Assembly: GCF_000315915.1 (NCBI RefSeq)
Contig: NC_020193.1
Span: forward strand, 793,920-857,919
Origin: Henningerozyma blattae CBS 6284
Taxonomy: Eukaryota; Ascomycota; Saccharomycetes; Saccharomycetales; Saccharomycetaceae
Length of the DNA: 64,000 nt
Direction of reading: 5' to 3'
Shown: positions 18,884 to 29,055 of the stretch, in pieces
How positions within the stretch are numbered: position 1 is the first letter of the stretch
Layout: each line of letters opens with the position of its first letter
Notes under the pieces: generated by a model
What the model saw: the letters and a program-made list of their open reading frames with translations, nothing else
What the model was told of the DNA's origin: nothing
Database searches by the model: none
Translations under genes and position numbers: made by a program

Positions 18884-21315
18884 ATGATGAATGTAGATTA
18901 TTCCAACAATAATAATAGCAATAATAATCATAATAATCATAAACCTTCAAGCTCGACTCAAAACATGACTTCAAATAATATCCCTAAAATTGATACTTCA
19001 AACAATACCACGTTTGGAATGATGGAGATGTTACCGGATATATTGGACTTTAATATTTTTAATAACATGCCAAACCATAATACTAATTCAACTCATATTG
19101 AACAAATTCATCAAAAAAATTTAACAACGATTAATGAAAACGTTCAAACGCCAATAATGCAAACTGCACCCATAGATATCGTGTCAAACCATATTAATGG
19201 TAATCATATTCCAAATCCCGATTGGGGGACTATGGATTTAACAGATTTATTGATGACTCCAAATACTAATCTAGATGATGATGATAATAATAATAGCAGT
19301 AATCTATCGAATAATAATATTCATTCAAATTCGTTCACTTCTCATCAACAATCTTTACCTAATAGACATGATTTCGAGAATTTAATTAATTCTGTTCCAA
19401 ATAATTTTTTAAATAATAATCATTCTCAAACTAATATTAGAAACCCCAGTAATACTACCACTTCTACTACTACTACTATTACTACTACTCTGAACCATAA
19501 TAATAATAATACATCTGTTAATAATATAAACAATTTAAATTATAATTTAAACAATAATAATTTCTTGGATGTTTCAAATTCGTTACCTTCAAGGCAAATC
19601 TCAGATAATCAAATGTTAGAGTTTATTCGTCACTATAGAAGTAATAATCAGAATAATAATTCAAATTCAAATAGTCCGGCTCACTTCAATAATAATACTA
19701 ACAATAATAATGCTAATAATAATAACAATAATAAATATAATTCTATCTCTTATAATTCAAGAGCTACTTATGAAGAAGATATCTCTTTATCGTTAGACTC
19801 GTTACCTACAGGTACCGGTATGATGAATTATAACACTACTACCACCACTAATCATCATAATAATATTTATTCTAATGGGAATAATAATAGTTTTTCGAAT
19901 AATAACATTAATAATATTACTAACAATAGTAATTCTAATAATAGCAATTCCAATAATAATAATAGTTATGGAAATTTCAACAATTATAGTAGTAGTTTTA
20001 GTAATAGCTATAATAATTCCATATCAACACCAAATTCCATTAGGAAAAATACAATCATTAAACAAATATCTTCTAGTTCATTAAGTGGTGGCTTTAAAAA
20101 GGCAAGTTTAACAACTTCGATAGATTTAAATAGAAAGCAACAAATTGTTTGTGGTAATTGCAAAACTACAAAGACTCCACTTTGGAGAAGAGATAATGAT
20201 GGTAATACCCTTTGTAATGCTTGTGGTCTTTTCCAAAAATTGCATGGTATCTCAAGACCTTTATCAATGAAAACTGATGTTATAAAAAGAAGAAATGCTA
20301 AAAAGAGATCAAAGAAAAATTCAATATCAATACCAAAATCAGATTATACAATTAATGAAAATACAAATAATGAAGATCCAAATAATCAAAATTCAATTAC
20401 ACCAACAGGTAATTCTTCTACATCAACACTTTCTACACCTATTGAAGATGATTCGAATAAAGTCGTTAAATCTGCAAATTCCTCTTCAACATCATCATCA
20501 CAAATGTCAACTATGATACCATCTTCAACCTCTCCTTCGTCCGCTTCTAAAAGTAATTCAAATCATTTTGTAGATTTAATGCCAAAACCTTCTTCGCAAT
20601 TAGCATTACAACCTACAGTTTCTACTCAAAGTGTATCAACCACTTTTACCCCTCATAATTCTTCTAACTTAACTCAATCGTTAAATAATTCTACAAGTTT
20701 ACCAAATAAGAAGATTTCGACAACTACAATTAAAAAATCAAGAAAAAATAGTAACTCTTCTTCAAATTCAGTGAGAGGAATGATTCCAATCTTACCAAAA
20801 CCTTCTGCAAATTCATCTCAAGCACCATTTGTATTAAACTTACCAAAATCAAGAAGTACTTCAGTCATAAATACTACAACAAGTAATAATATATCTACAT
20901 CTATACCCTACAACAATACTAATAATATGATGATAAATAACGGCAGTTATCAAAATAAAAGCATGTTATCGACATCTGCTTCAGCAGATCAAGGTATATC
21001 AATTCCACGTCAAAGAGTTTCGAGAAATTCTTCTTCTTCTTCGAATGGTTCTAACTCTTTTCAAAATAGTCAATGGGCAAAAATTCATGAAAATGATTCT
21101 GTTTCATCTACAACTACTACATCCGGTGATTGGAAACAAAATATATATTCTTCAAAGACAGATCTCGATATGTTAAATGGTATCAATGAACATCAAGCGT
21201 TTGATATTTCTTCACAATCTGAATCTCAAGTGTCTGCGTCAACAATGACGCCAAATATTGGGTCTGAGAACAATTCAAGAACCTCTCTATTATCACAACA
21301 ATTACAAAAATCAAA

Positions 21316-21358
<43 letters not shown>

Positions 21359-21362
21359 AATC

Positions 21363-21398
<36 letters not shown>

Positions 21399-22069
21399 TT
21401 GATAATAATAATAATGGTAATAATAGTAATAATAATAAAATATCTTCGAATACTACCAACTTTGATGCAAAAAGTAATGCAACTTTATCACAAAGTCAAC
21501 AAAGTTTGGATGAAAACTTGCTTCAATCTAATCCTGATTTATTATTGTTGAATTTAAATAACCCATCTGTAAATATAAAGAAGTCTGCTGCATCTTTTGC
21601 TGGCTCTCCACGACACAGTTATACTGGTATTATTCAACAGCAGAGAGGATATGTTGGCTCACGGGAACCAGGACCGAATAGTATAACTAGACAAAATTCA
21701 TTTACTATGCAATTACAACAAGAAAATTCTCTACCAAAGAGAAATAACGTATTCCGGACTAGTTCTTTTACTAATACAAACAGTTTTTTAACAAAAGGAA
21801 TAATGAATAACAACAATAGCGTTACTAGTAATATTAATTCACAGGTAGAGAATTCTAATACAAATAATAATTCATTTGTCACTGATTTTGTCAATAGTCC
21901 AGTGGCATTTTCATCTAGTAATAATATTTTTAATTCAGCATCGAATGATACCCCTAATTTTGGCAATCCTTCCAATTCAAATAATATTGGTAACAATAAC
22001 AATAATATAAACAATACCAATGACAATGAAATTTCAACTGGTTTAGAATGGCTCAAATACGAGATTTAA
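18884..22069 (+). CDS. GLN3: GATA transcription activator Gln3, Asn-rich
   Basis: Gln3 activates nitrogen-catabolite-repressed genes at GATA sites and is kept cytoplasmic by Ure2 and TORC1 under good nitrogen supply. The frame extends 11 codons upstream to a TTG, but the first ATG is at 18884 (AAAATGATG), giving 1,061 residues against 730 in S. cerevisiae. One GATA finger lies at Cys423, Cys426, Cys444 and Cys447 (CGNC, 17 residues, CNAC), followed by the basic tail [11 protein letters not shown]. The protein ends GLEWLKYEI, like the acidic/aromatic Gln3 terminus. Long Asn tracts on both sides of the finger account for the extra length. The neighbour YEN1 matches YER040W-YER041W. Confidence 0.88.
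21313..21440 (+). repeat. (AAT)n microsatellite encoding poly-Asn in GLN3
   Basis: Nearly uninterrupted AAT codons with a few AAC, CAT, ACT, GAT and GGT interruptions encode a run of about 40 residues that is almost all Asn, in the C-terminal half of Gln3. Such tracts change length readily by slippage. Confidence 0.85.
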
Positions 22070-22430
22070 TTATAATTCTAAGTCAGAAATACCCCATACC
22101 TTCTAGTTTTTTTTCTTTTTTGTATCATTTTACTCTACTTTTTCATTGGTCTGTTCCAATTTAATAGAGCATAATTGAATTTTATAACTTTTTATTTGCA
22201 AAACTTATTTCTAGCTTTTATAATCTTTATATTCTAACTGTTTTTTTTTAAAGTTGATATGTTTTTGTTTTTTTGCGATTAACAGCGCTAAAGCTTTTAT
22301 TTTGGAGATTAAACACTCCGAATGACGTAAACATTGTTTAAAATTAATCTCAATATCAGAATGTTTAAATCGTAACTATAGAGAGTAATAAAAAATTAAC
22401 GATGAAAAAGTATAGGATATACATTAAATA
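22070..22430. other. Intergenic between GLN3 and YEN1
   Basis: 361 bp forming the GLN3 3' flank and the YEN1 promoter. It contains poly-T stretches and the uORF described separately; nothing else recognised. Confidence 0.4.
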
Positions 22431-22431
22431 A
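22402..22431 (+). other. 9-codon uORF whose stop overlaps the YEN1 start
   Basis: ATG at 22402 opens nine codons and ends in TAA at 22429-22431. The last A of this stop is the first base of the YEN1 ATG (TAATG). If transcribed, ribosomes would terminate exactly at the main start codon. Confidence 0.5.
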
Positions 22432-25028
22432 TGGGTGTACCACCTATTTGGGAAATACTAAAGCCTTTTATTCAAGATTCACGTATTCCATTAAAAGTAT
22501 TTGTTTCTGAATTCTATAAGAAAAATAATCAATTTCCTAGAATTGCTATTGACGGTTATACATGGCTCTTCGAATGTGGATTTATTGTAAAAATCCCCCC
22601 TAAAAATGCTAATAATAATAATAATAATAATAATGAAAATGTCAGTTATATTTCGAACAGTAAGGCAATGACAAATTTTGTTTACCGGCTCAAGGAATTA
22701 TTATCTCTGAATATTGAAATGGTTTTTGTATTTGATGGTAACCTGAAACCCTGGTTTAAGAATAAATATAAATCTGAAAAAGATTATAATATTTTAGCTA
22801 ATGAAAAGGATAACGATTATCTTGAGTTATATAATGACCATTTGAAAAGTCATCAAACCAAAAATCAATGTCTAGCGTTAAATGATTCATTTCATGAACC
22901 TTCATTTTTAAAATCTGTGAAAAAATTATTAGATCATTTAAATATTCCTTATCTTCAAGCATGTGGTGAAGGGGAAGCACAATGTGCTTGGTTAAATATT
23001 AATAGATATGTACATTACGTTTTGGCTAATGATTCTGACACTTTAATGTTTGGTTGCAAAAACATGTTGAGAAATTTTTCAAAATTCTGGGATGACAAAG
23101 GTGCTACTGCAGGTTCTGGGAGTAGTCCTGAAAAGCATCGTGATAACAAAGAATATTTTGTTACTGTTATTAACATGGACGAAGTTCAAAAACAAAGCAT
23201 TCATAGAATTGATAGATGGTCTTTGTTATTTTTTAGCGTTCTTTTAGGAGCTGATTATAATGATGGTGTAAAAGGCTTAGGCAAAGTAAAGGCTGCAAAA
23301 CTAAGTTACTCAACGGCTCCTGATTTTTCTTTAAAATTCAGAAAGATATTCGAAAATATAGATCAAGAAAAGAAAAGAAGGATAGAAAAGTATGATTCTT
23401 TTAAAAAGGAGGTTTTTGAATATTGTAAGAATCACTCTGTTCAGCTCTTCGGTAGAAATTATAAGACTTTATTAGGCGAAGATGCATTTGAAGGATGGCC
23501 GATTGAATATGTAGTAATGTTTTATTTTCATCCTTATTTATTATATTCTGTTGAAGATTGGATGAGAAATTTGGACTTTGATGATTGCACTGAGTGTAAA
23601 ATAGACGATTTAGAGAAGATACAATTTTCATCTCTTCACAAATATTTAAGAAAAGGCCAAATTTATGGTGTTACAAACTTTGATCGCTGGTTTCATTCTA
23701 CAATGCATGAATCATTTTTGCTACGATATATCTGGCTAAATAATTCAATTGATAAAAAGATTATGAAAATTACAGAGGAGAAGACAACATCGATTGGAAA
23801 TTCACCCGAGACTCTTGTATTTTATAAAGTGAGATATAATTCATTTCTTGAAGGTATTGAGTATGATGAAACTATGGACATATCTAGATCATCATCTCCA
23901 TCAAAATCTCCATCAAAATCTCCTATCAGACCATCAATATTAAAAACGCCAGGTAAATCGCCTTCGGGATCATCTAAAAAGCTTCCGATTAGATCACGAA
24001 GTCCTACTAGGCGGCAAATGGATATTAAAGAATATAAATTTGGTGTTTGGATTTTGAAAGACCTCATTCCCAAAAATCATACATTAGTATTAGACTACAA
24101 CAAACGAATGAATGAGAAAACACTGCAGGACTCACAAAAAAAAACTCGCTCACCTAGAAAGAAAAAGTATTCTCAAAAGAACACACTGGATGGGTTTCTA
24201 AGTAAACATTCTTCTCCTAGTAAGTCTTCATCTCCAACTAAAACCCTACACACTAGCACAAATAAATTACAATTAAACAAGGATTCATTTGTTCCAAGCA
24301 AGCCTGTTAAAAGACAATTATTTATTGACATTTACTCATCTGATTCAGAGCATGGTAGTCAGCATCTATCCACAAAAGTTGAAGCTAAAGACGATTCTTT
24401 AGTGATATTGGAGGATTATAAAATTGATAATGATATTTCTGATATATCGCCCACCAAATCTAATCAAGATTTGGGCTGTTCCACTCAGGAACTAGATGTA
24501 CAGGATGAATCGCCATTAAAAAGGCAAAGACTGGTAAGAAATTCATCACTGCTGGATCAATCACCGAATACCATATCAAGTGATAAGTTTCCACAATCGT
24601 ATAATTATAAATCGATAAACTCATCTCAATCGCCAAAAAAATCGCTTTTAATTCCCCCACTCACATCACCCTCCAAACTTGAGACTAATATTTCTATACC
24701 AAAGACATCCCATTCACACGAATTGCAAAAACAGCATAGTACCTTATCCTCCATGATATCAGAAACAGATGATCAATATTCCATCAATAAAAATGATCCC
24801 TTACATTTGGATGAAAATTCAAAAAAGAAACCTATTTCAACTTCTAAGAAATCATCATTTCCTGAAGAAAAAATATTATACCAGAATCCAGTACCTAAAC
24901 TAACAAGAGGTGAGTCTATTTTGGATCGTTTAGCACAAGAAGCACAAGAGGTATATGACGATTTTCAAAACTGCGGTACGCTCTCCGACATTACTCTTGA
25001 TGATGATGACTCTCTTACTCTTACGTAA
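22431..25028 (+). CDS. YEN1: Holliday junction resolvase Yen1
   Basis: Yen1 is a Rad2/XPG-family structure-selective nuclease (GEN1 homologue) that cuts Holliday junctions late in mitosis and meiosis II. The 865-residue protein begins MGVPPIWEILKPF. Likely metal-binding acids are Asp41 (IAID), Asp102 (FDG), Glu180 and Glu182 (CGEGEAQC), and Asp201 and Asp203 (NDSDT). A helix-hairpin region GADYNDGVKGLGK follows. Residues 60-70 are an Asn run in the loop that is variable in S. cerevisiae too. Around residue 490 and beyond are many Ser-Pro sites (SPSKSPSKSPIR, SPTRRQMDI), consistent with Cdk inhibition of DNA binding and nuclear entry. The gene sits between GLN3 and MXR1 as on chromosome V. Confidence 0.95.
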   Translation: MGVPPIWEILKPFIQDSRIPLKVFVSEFYKKNNQFPRIAIDGYTWLFECGFIVKIPPKNANNNNNNNNENVSYISNSKAMTNFVYRLKELLSLNIEMVFVFDGNLKPWFKNKYKSEKDYNILANEKDNDYLELYNDHLKSHQTKNQCLALNDSFHEPSFLKSVKKLLDHLNIPYLQACGEGEAQCAWLNINRYVHYVLANDSDTLMFGCKNMLRNFSKFWDDKGATAGSGSSPEKHRDNKEYFVTVINMDEVQKQSIHRIDRWSLLFFSVLLGADYNDGVKGLGKVKAAKLSYSTAPDFSLKFRKIFENIDQEKKRRIEKYDSFKKEVFEYCKNHSVQLFGRNYKTLLGEDAFEGWPIEYVVMFYFHPYLLYSVEDWMRNLDFDDCTECKIDDLEKIQFSSLHKYLRKGQIYGVTNFDRWFHSTMHESFLLRYIWLNNSIDKKIMKITEEKTTSIGNSPETLVFYKVRYNSFLEGIEYDETMDISRSSSPSKSPSKSPIRPSILKTPGKSPSGSSKKLPIRSRSPTRRQMDIKEYKFGVWILKDLIPKNHTLVLDYNKRMNEKTLQDSQKKTRSPRKKKYSQKNTLDGFLSKHSSPSKSSSPTKTLHTSTNKLQLNKDSFVPSKPVKRQLFIDIYSSDSEHGSQHLSTKVEAKDDSLVILEDYKIDNDISDISPTKSNQDLGCSTQELDVQDESPLKRQRLVRNSSLLDQSPNTISSDKFPQSYNYKSINSSQSPKKSLLIPPLTSPSKLETNISIPKTSHSHELQKQHSTLSSMISETDDQYSINKNDPLHLDENSKKKPISTSKKSSFPEEKILYQNPVPKLTRGESILDRLAQEAQEVYDDFQNCGTLSDITLDDDDSLTLT

Positions 25029-25404
25029 ATGTTGAATTTTAAAAGGAAAAGTAACTTTGTGAATGGCATTATTAGTGGTAAGTTGAGAGTTACTGAAGGA
25101 TAACTTTTACTATTTCATTTTTCATATAAATTTTTTTTTTGTTATTTACCATGGCGCTAGCATATTTTTTCATTTTCACGGTGGTAGTATTTTTGCAATT
25201 TCACGTGAGGCGTAAATTATTGTGTAAGTGTGACATTTTTGGCACTTGTTCCTCTATTGATAAACTAGTTACTATAAAAAATGAAAGGCATCAACTTGAT
25301 GAATCTTATTATCGGAAATATATCTTCATCTACAAATAAAATATTACTACAGTCAGAAAGAATAGATTTTTAGATTGCCAACCCACTAATAATAGTAATA
25401 GTAA
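25029..25404. other. YEN1-MXR1 intergenic with a CACGTG box
   Basis: 376 bp upstream of MXR1. It contains TTTCACGTGAGG (CACGTG at 25202-25207), a Cbf1/Met4-type site about 200 bp ahead of a methionine-related gene, and a short reading frame listed separately. Confidence 0.45.
25151..25339 (+). CDS. Possible 62-residue membrane-anchored microprotein (doubtful)
   Basis: An ATG in good context (ACCATGG) opens 62 codons with a hydrophobic N-terminal segment (ALAYFFIFTVVVFLQF, residues about 3-18) followed by a basic Arg/Lys stretch and a Cys-rich patch. No homologue is recognised. It occupies the MXR1 promoter, so it may be chance. It would need conservation or expression to be accepted. Confidence 0.15.
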   Translation: MALAYFFIFTVVVFLQFHVRRKLLCKCDIFGTCSSIDKLVTIKNERHQLDESYYRKYIFIYK

Positions 25405-25959
25405 ATGAGCTCCGTCATCTCAAAAGAAATAAAGTATAACCCAGTTACTGATAAGTTAGTTACTGTTGCCGCCGGTTGTTTCTGGGGCACTGAGCATATG
25501 TATAGAAAGCATTTTAGTGCGAAGATTGAAGATTGTAAAGTTGGCTATGCCAATGGGAAAGAAACTCTAAAAGACTCTACAGATTCTATTTCTTACCAAA
25601 GGGTGAAAAAAGGGGACACTGATTTCGCAGAAGTTCTACAAATATCGTACAATCCTAAAAAAGTTACATTAAAAGAATTGATTGATTTTTTCTTCAGAAT
25701 ACATGATCCTACCACTTTAAATTCTCAAGGCCCAGATTTAGGTACTCAATATCGTAGTGGCTTGTACGCTCACTCTGCTGAAGATTTGGTTGAATTAAAC
25801 AATCTAAAAAAATCATGGCAACCAAAATGGAATAATAAGATTGTAACTGAAGTATCATTAATTAAGAACTTTTATACTGCAGAAGATTACCATCAAACTT
25901 ATCTAAATAAAAACACTGATGGGTATGCATGTCCTACTCATTTTTTGAGGAATATTTAA
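25405..25959 (+). CDS. MXR1: Methionine-S-sulfoxide reductase Mxr1 (MsrA)
   Basis: Mxr1 reduces the S epimer of methionine sulfoxide, free or in proteins, using thioredoxin, and protects against oxidative damage. The 184-residue protein has the MsrA catalytic motif GCFWG with the nucleophile Cys25, followed by TEHMYRK. Other family blocks are VGYANG, FAEVLQISYNP, FFRIHDPTT, QGPDLGTQYRSG and the C-terminal YHQTYLNKN with YACPTH, where the Cys can serve as resolving residue. Full length compared with S. cerevisiae (184). Downstream of YEN1 as YER041W-YER042W. Confidence 0.97.
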   Translation: MSSVISKEIKYNPVTDKLVTVAAGCFWGTEHMYRKHFSAKIEDCKVGYANGKETLKDSTDSISYQRVKKGDTDFAEVLQISYNPKKVTLKELIDFFFRIHDPTTLNSQGPDLGTQYRSGLYAHSAEDLVELNNLKKSWQPKWNNKIVTEVSLIKNFYTAEDYHQTYLNKNTDGYACPTHFLRNI

Positions 25960-27261
25960 ATGATCTTTTTGTGTTTAAATTTTGTTTTGTAAAGTAATGT
26001 TAGGCTGATTATTATCATATCTCCGTATTGCCACTTCATCAGTAGTCTGTATTGTACTTTGTTATATTACCATTAGCTACTGCTTCTCTCAATCATCATT
26101 GATCGTACTGTGAAATCTATGGATCCATTATATATAATCCCTCATAAAATATAGACTAATCTGAACAATATCTACATAGAATATACTGATAAAAAGTATC
26201 TTCTTTTAACTTAATCCTTTTTAAATATTACACTGAATTAGAATCAAAAATCTCAATTTAGAGATTTTGTTTAAATTTATGTTTTTTTCAAAAAATATAT
26301 CATTTACGTATAAAATATAAAAAGTCCTGTTGAGCGTTAAATATTACTTAGTAAGTGAAAATTTTTCGCCTAATTAGCCTCACAAGAGTTATGTGCCTCT
26401 CATGCTTAGTATATCCTGTAGAAGCTACATGATGTACTTTAATTAACGACAACGAATTTTCTAATTGGGGTTTTTATTAGCAACGTATATTCACGTTATA
26501 CTATCTTTTATCCTAAACTAGCATATCTACTGTTGTATATATAAAGACCATGAATATATAGCAAAAAAAATCAAATCTGTTTTTTTCATAATTACAAAGG
26601 CTGATACAACTTAATTTGCGAAACTCCTCTTATGTGACACCCAATATTCTCACAATATCTTGGAATTCGTACCCCACGACCTCTAGAGATATTTGACCGA
26701 ACCGGTTAATTGATTACAAAAGTGGAAATTGGACCAATAGAAACAAGAGGATTCTAATACTTTCCCTTAACAGGAAACAGCAAAGAAAATCGAACCTTGG
26801 TTTAAGACACATTCTGGGATGAAAATTTTACTCAACCAAGAACCCCAATTAGGGAATATTTTGAATAGAGGATATGTACCGAAAATAGCTTTCAAGTAGT
26901 TACTATTAATACTTTTCATATGGGCTAAGACAATAAACTAATAGACAATAGCATATATGCAAAAAAAGCATCAAACGAAGATTCAAGTATTAAAATAGGA
27001 TGATGTTAATAGAATTTCTGTGAATAGATAGATCGTAGGTTGTTAATGTTAATTATAGTAAAATTTAAAAGATATTAAAGTATAATATTAAATAGTATTA
27101 TTTTAAATAGGTTGGTGATAGAGTAGCGGTACATAGAGAAAAAAGGTGATAAAAATGGAAAAAGAACAAAAAAGCATTAATAGAAGTGATTTTTTTGTAG
27201 CATGCATTTGACATTACTCCGGTATTGGTAGTATACACCATGTTTCTTACAATACAGTCAA
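25960..27261. other. 1.3-kb intergenic between convergent MXR1 and the SHE10/OSW7 gene
   Basis: MXR1 and the next gene converge, so this is two 3' flanks, unusually long for convergent yeast genes. It is mostly AT-rich, with a somewhat richer patch at about 26,620-26,840. I checked that patch for tRNA boxes; a GGTTCGATT-like string on the minus strand (near 26,780) lacks a pairing T-stem. Nothing else supported. Confidence 0.4.
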
Positions 27262-29055
27262 TCAAGCTTGAACATTGACTTGTTCTGGTTCTTCTTGAAT
27301 GATATTTTCTTGAGCTTCTTGAGCTTCTTCTTGGAGGTTTTCAACTTCCTCTTGAACTTCCTCTTGAACTTCTTCTTGAACTTCTTCTTGAACTTCTTCT
27401 TGAACTTCTTCTTGAACTTCTTCTTGAACTTCTTCTTGAACTTCTTCTTGAACTTCTTCCTTTACTGGTTCTTCAGTTTCATCTTGAGCCTTAGCAGCAT
27501 CTTTGGAAGCAACTGTTTCTTCTTCTACTTCTTTGGCTTCCTTAGCTTCAAGGGCTTGGAAAACGATATTTGCTCTTGATCTTAAGATGTATAAATGTTC
27601 ACCAGCTTGTTTTTCAAAAGTATTAATACTTGATTCGATATGACCCAAGAATTCTCCGATTTCTTGAGGTTCTTCATATTGTTCAGAATCCTTTAGATTC
27701 TTAAAGTTCTTGATGGATTTGTTAATTCTTTTCTTCAAAGTTAAAAATCTTTTCCAATTTTTAACATCGGTTTCATCAGTTGAACTTTCCAAATCTTTAA
27801 TTGATAAGTTACTGGACCATTCACTAAAGATATTTTTGGCCCATTCTTTGAAAGATTTAACATGTTCGAATCTAACTTCATCGATCTTTTTATCAATATC
27901 CAATTTGAAATCATTCATCTTAGCATGTAAGATATTGATGTTGGATTTGATAGTTTCATTAATATCTTCAATAGAGTCACGTACAGATTGTCTTGTAATA
28001 TCGGATTCAATGGTTTCATCTTGAGTGGATTCTTCGAAATTCTTTAAAGAGGTGGCCAAAGCTTTAATTTTAGTTTCAGTGGCTTGTAACATATTTTCGA
28101 AAATTTCAGTGAAAGTTGGTTTAGAATTTTCGATATCCTCATTAATGGATTGAGTTAAATCGGTCTTGTAGAAAGAAATGATGGATTTGTATTTAGAATC
28201 CAAAGTCTTTGCCCAAACTTTTAATTGATCTTCAATGGATAATTCTTCTGGGACAGTTTCTTCTTGTTCTTGAACAATTTCAGCTTGCTCTTCCTTTTGT
28301 TCTTCCACATCAGAAGCAATTGTTGATTCGATATGTGTAGTCATTGTTGTCAAGATTGTAGAAGTAAAAGTGGTGGTGGTTGGAGCCTCAGTGGCAGATC
28401 TATGCTTTGGAGGAGCCATTGATTGAGCAGGAGGTTTTTCAGAAGAAACAACATTAGAAATTGGAGTTTCAATTTTCTTGGCTTGTTGCTTTTTATCATC
28501 TAATTTTGGTGGATTTAATTTAGATTGAATAATGTTTTGATAGATATAAAATTTTTCGACTAAAATATCCTTTAATAGAGTCAATTTCAAACAAGCTGAA
28601 GATCTTAAAGGTTCTGAGTTTGTCCAAAGAGTTTGTGCTTTCAAAACAATTGGATTAACTTGTTCATTTTCAGAGATCTTTTCCACATGTGGCTTCAAAT
28701 AAATGTTATAATAGCTATTTAATTTCACAATGGCCTTTTCCACACAAGGTTTTTGTTGTAATTCAACAACCTTGACAGAAACAGGGGCTAAAACTTTTTC
28801 TTCAAATATTAAGGAGAATTTGTCAACATGAGGCTTGGCAAATTTATTATAATTCTCACCAGTTTTAACTAACAAAGGAGAGACGTTTGTGGAATAGAAT
28901 TGATTGTTTTTTTGCAAATGTTCATTCCAATTGTATGGAGAAGTGTATTGACAAACTTGTAAGAAATTATCGGAACAATAATAAGTCTTACAATAGTAAT
29001 GTAATGATACAATTACGGCGATCAATGAAATGAGCAATTTCTTAATACAGGCCAT
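27262..29055 (-). CDS. SHE10/OSW7-family sporulation protein with EEVQ repeats
   Basis: She10 and Osw7 are S. cerevisiae paralogues implicated in outer spore-wall formation. The frame runs to a GTG at 29079, but the first ATG is at 29055, giving 597 residues. The N-terminus has a signal-anchor (KKLLISLIAVIVSLHYY) followed by a short Cys-containing segment, then a long charged, largely helical region. The C-terminus holds about nine EEVQ units, a 12-bp minisatellite at 27349-27459, and further Glu/Gln-rich sequence. The signal-anchor and the adjacent SAP gene in divergent orientation match both SHE10-SAP4 (YGL228W-YGL229C) and OSW7-SAP155 (YFR039C-YFR040W), so I cannot choose between them. Confidence 0.72.
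   Translation of the reverse strand: MACIKKLLISLIAVIVSLHYYCKTYYCSDNFLQVCQYTSPYNWNEHLQKNNQFYSTNVSPLLVKTGENYNKFAKPHVDKFSLIFEEKVLAPVSVKVVELQQKPCVEKAIVKLNSYYNIYLKPHVEKISENEQVNPIVLKAQTLWTNSEPLRSSACLKLTLLKDILVEKFYIYQNIIQSKLNPPKLDDKKQQAKKIETPISNVVSSEKPPAQSMAPPKHRSATEAPTTTTFTSTILTTMTTHIESTIASDVEEQKEEQAEIVQEQEETVPEELSIEDQLKVWAKTLDSKYKSIISFYKTDLTQSINEDIENSKPTFTEIFENMLQATETKIKALATSLKNFEESTQDETIESDITRQSVRDSIEDINETIKSNINILHAKMNDFKLDIDKKIDEVRFEHVKSFKEWAKNIFSEWSSNLSIKDLESSTDETDVKNWKRFLTLKKRINKSIKNFKNLKDSEQYEEPQEIGEFLGHIESSINTFEKQAGEHLYILRSRANIVFQALEAKEAKEVEEETVASKDAAKAQDETEEPVKEEVQEEVQEEVQEEVQEEVQEEVQEEVQEEVQEEVQEEVENLQEEAQEAQENIIQEEPEQVNVQA
27349..27459 (-). repeat. 12-bp coding minisatellite (EEVQ)n
   Basis: About nine tandem copies of a 12-bp unit, in frame, encoding Glu-Glu-Val-Gln. 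The copies are nearly identical at the DNA level, which implies recent expansion. Confidence 0.9.

Noticed and set aside
26740..26830. GGTTCGATT on the minus strand, a possible tRNA B box
   Set aside because: The flanking bases do not form a T-stem and no A box lies at the right distance.
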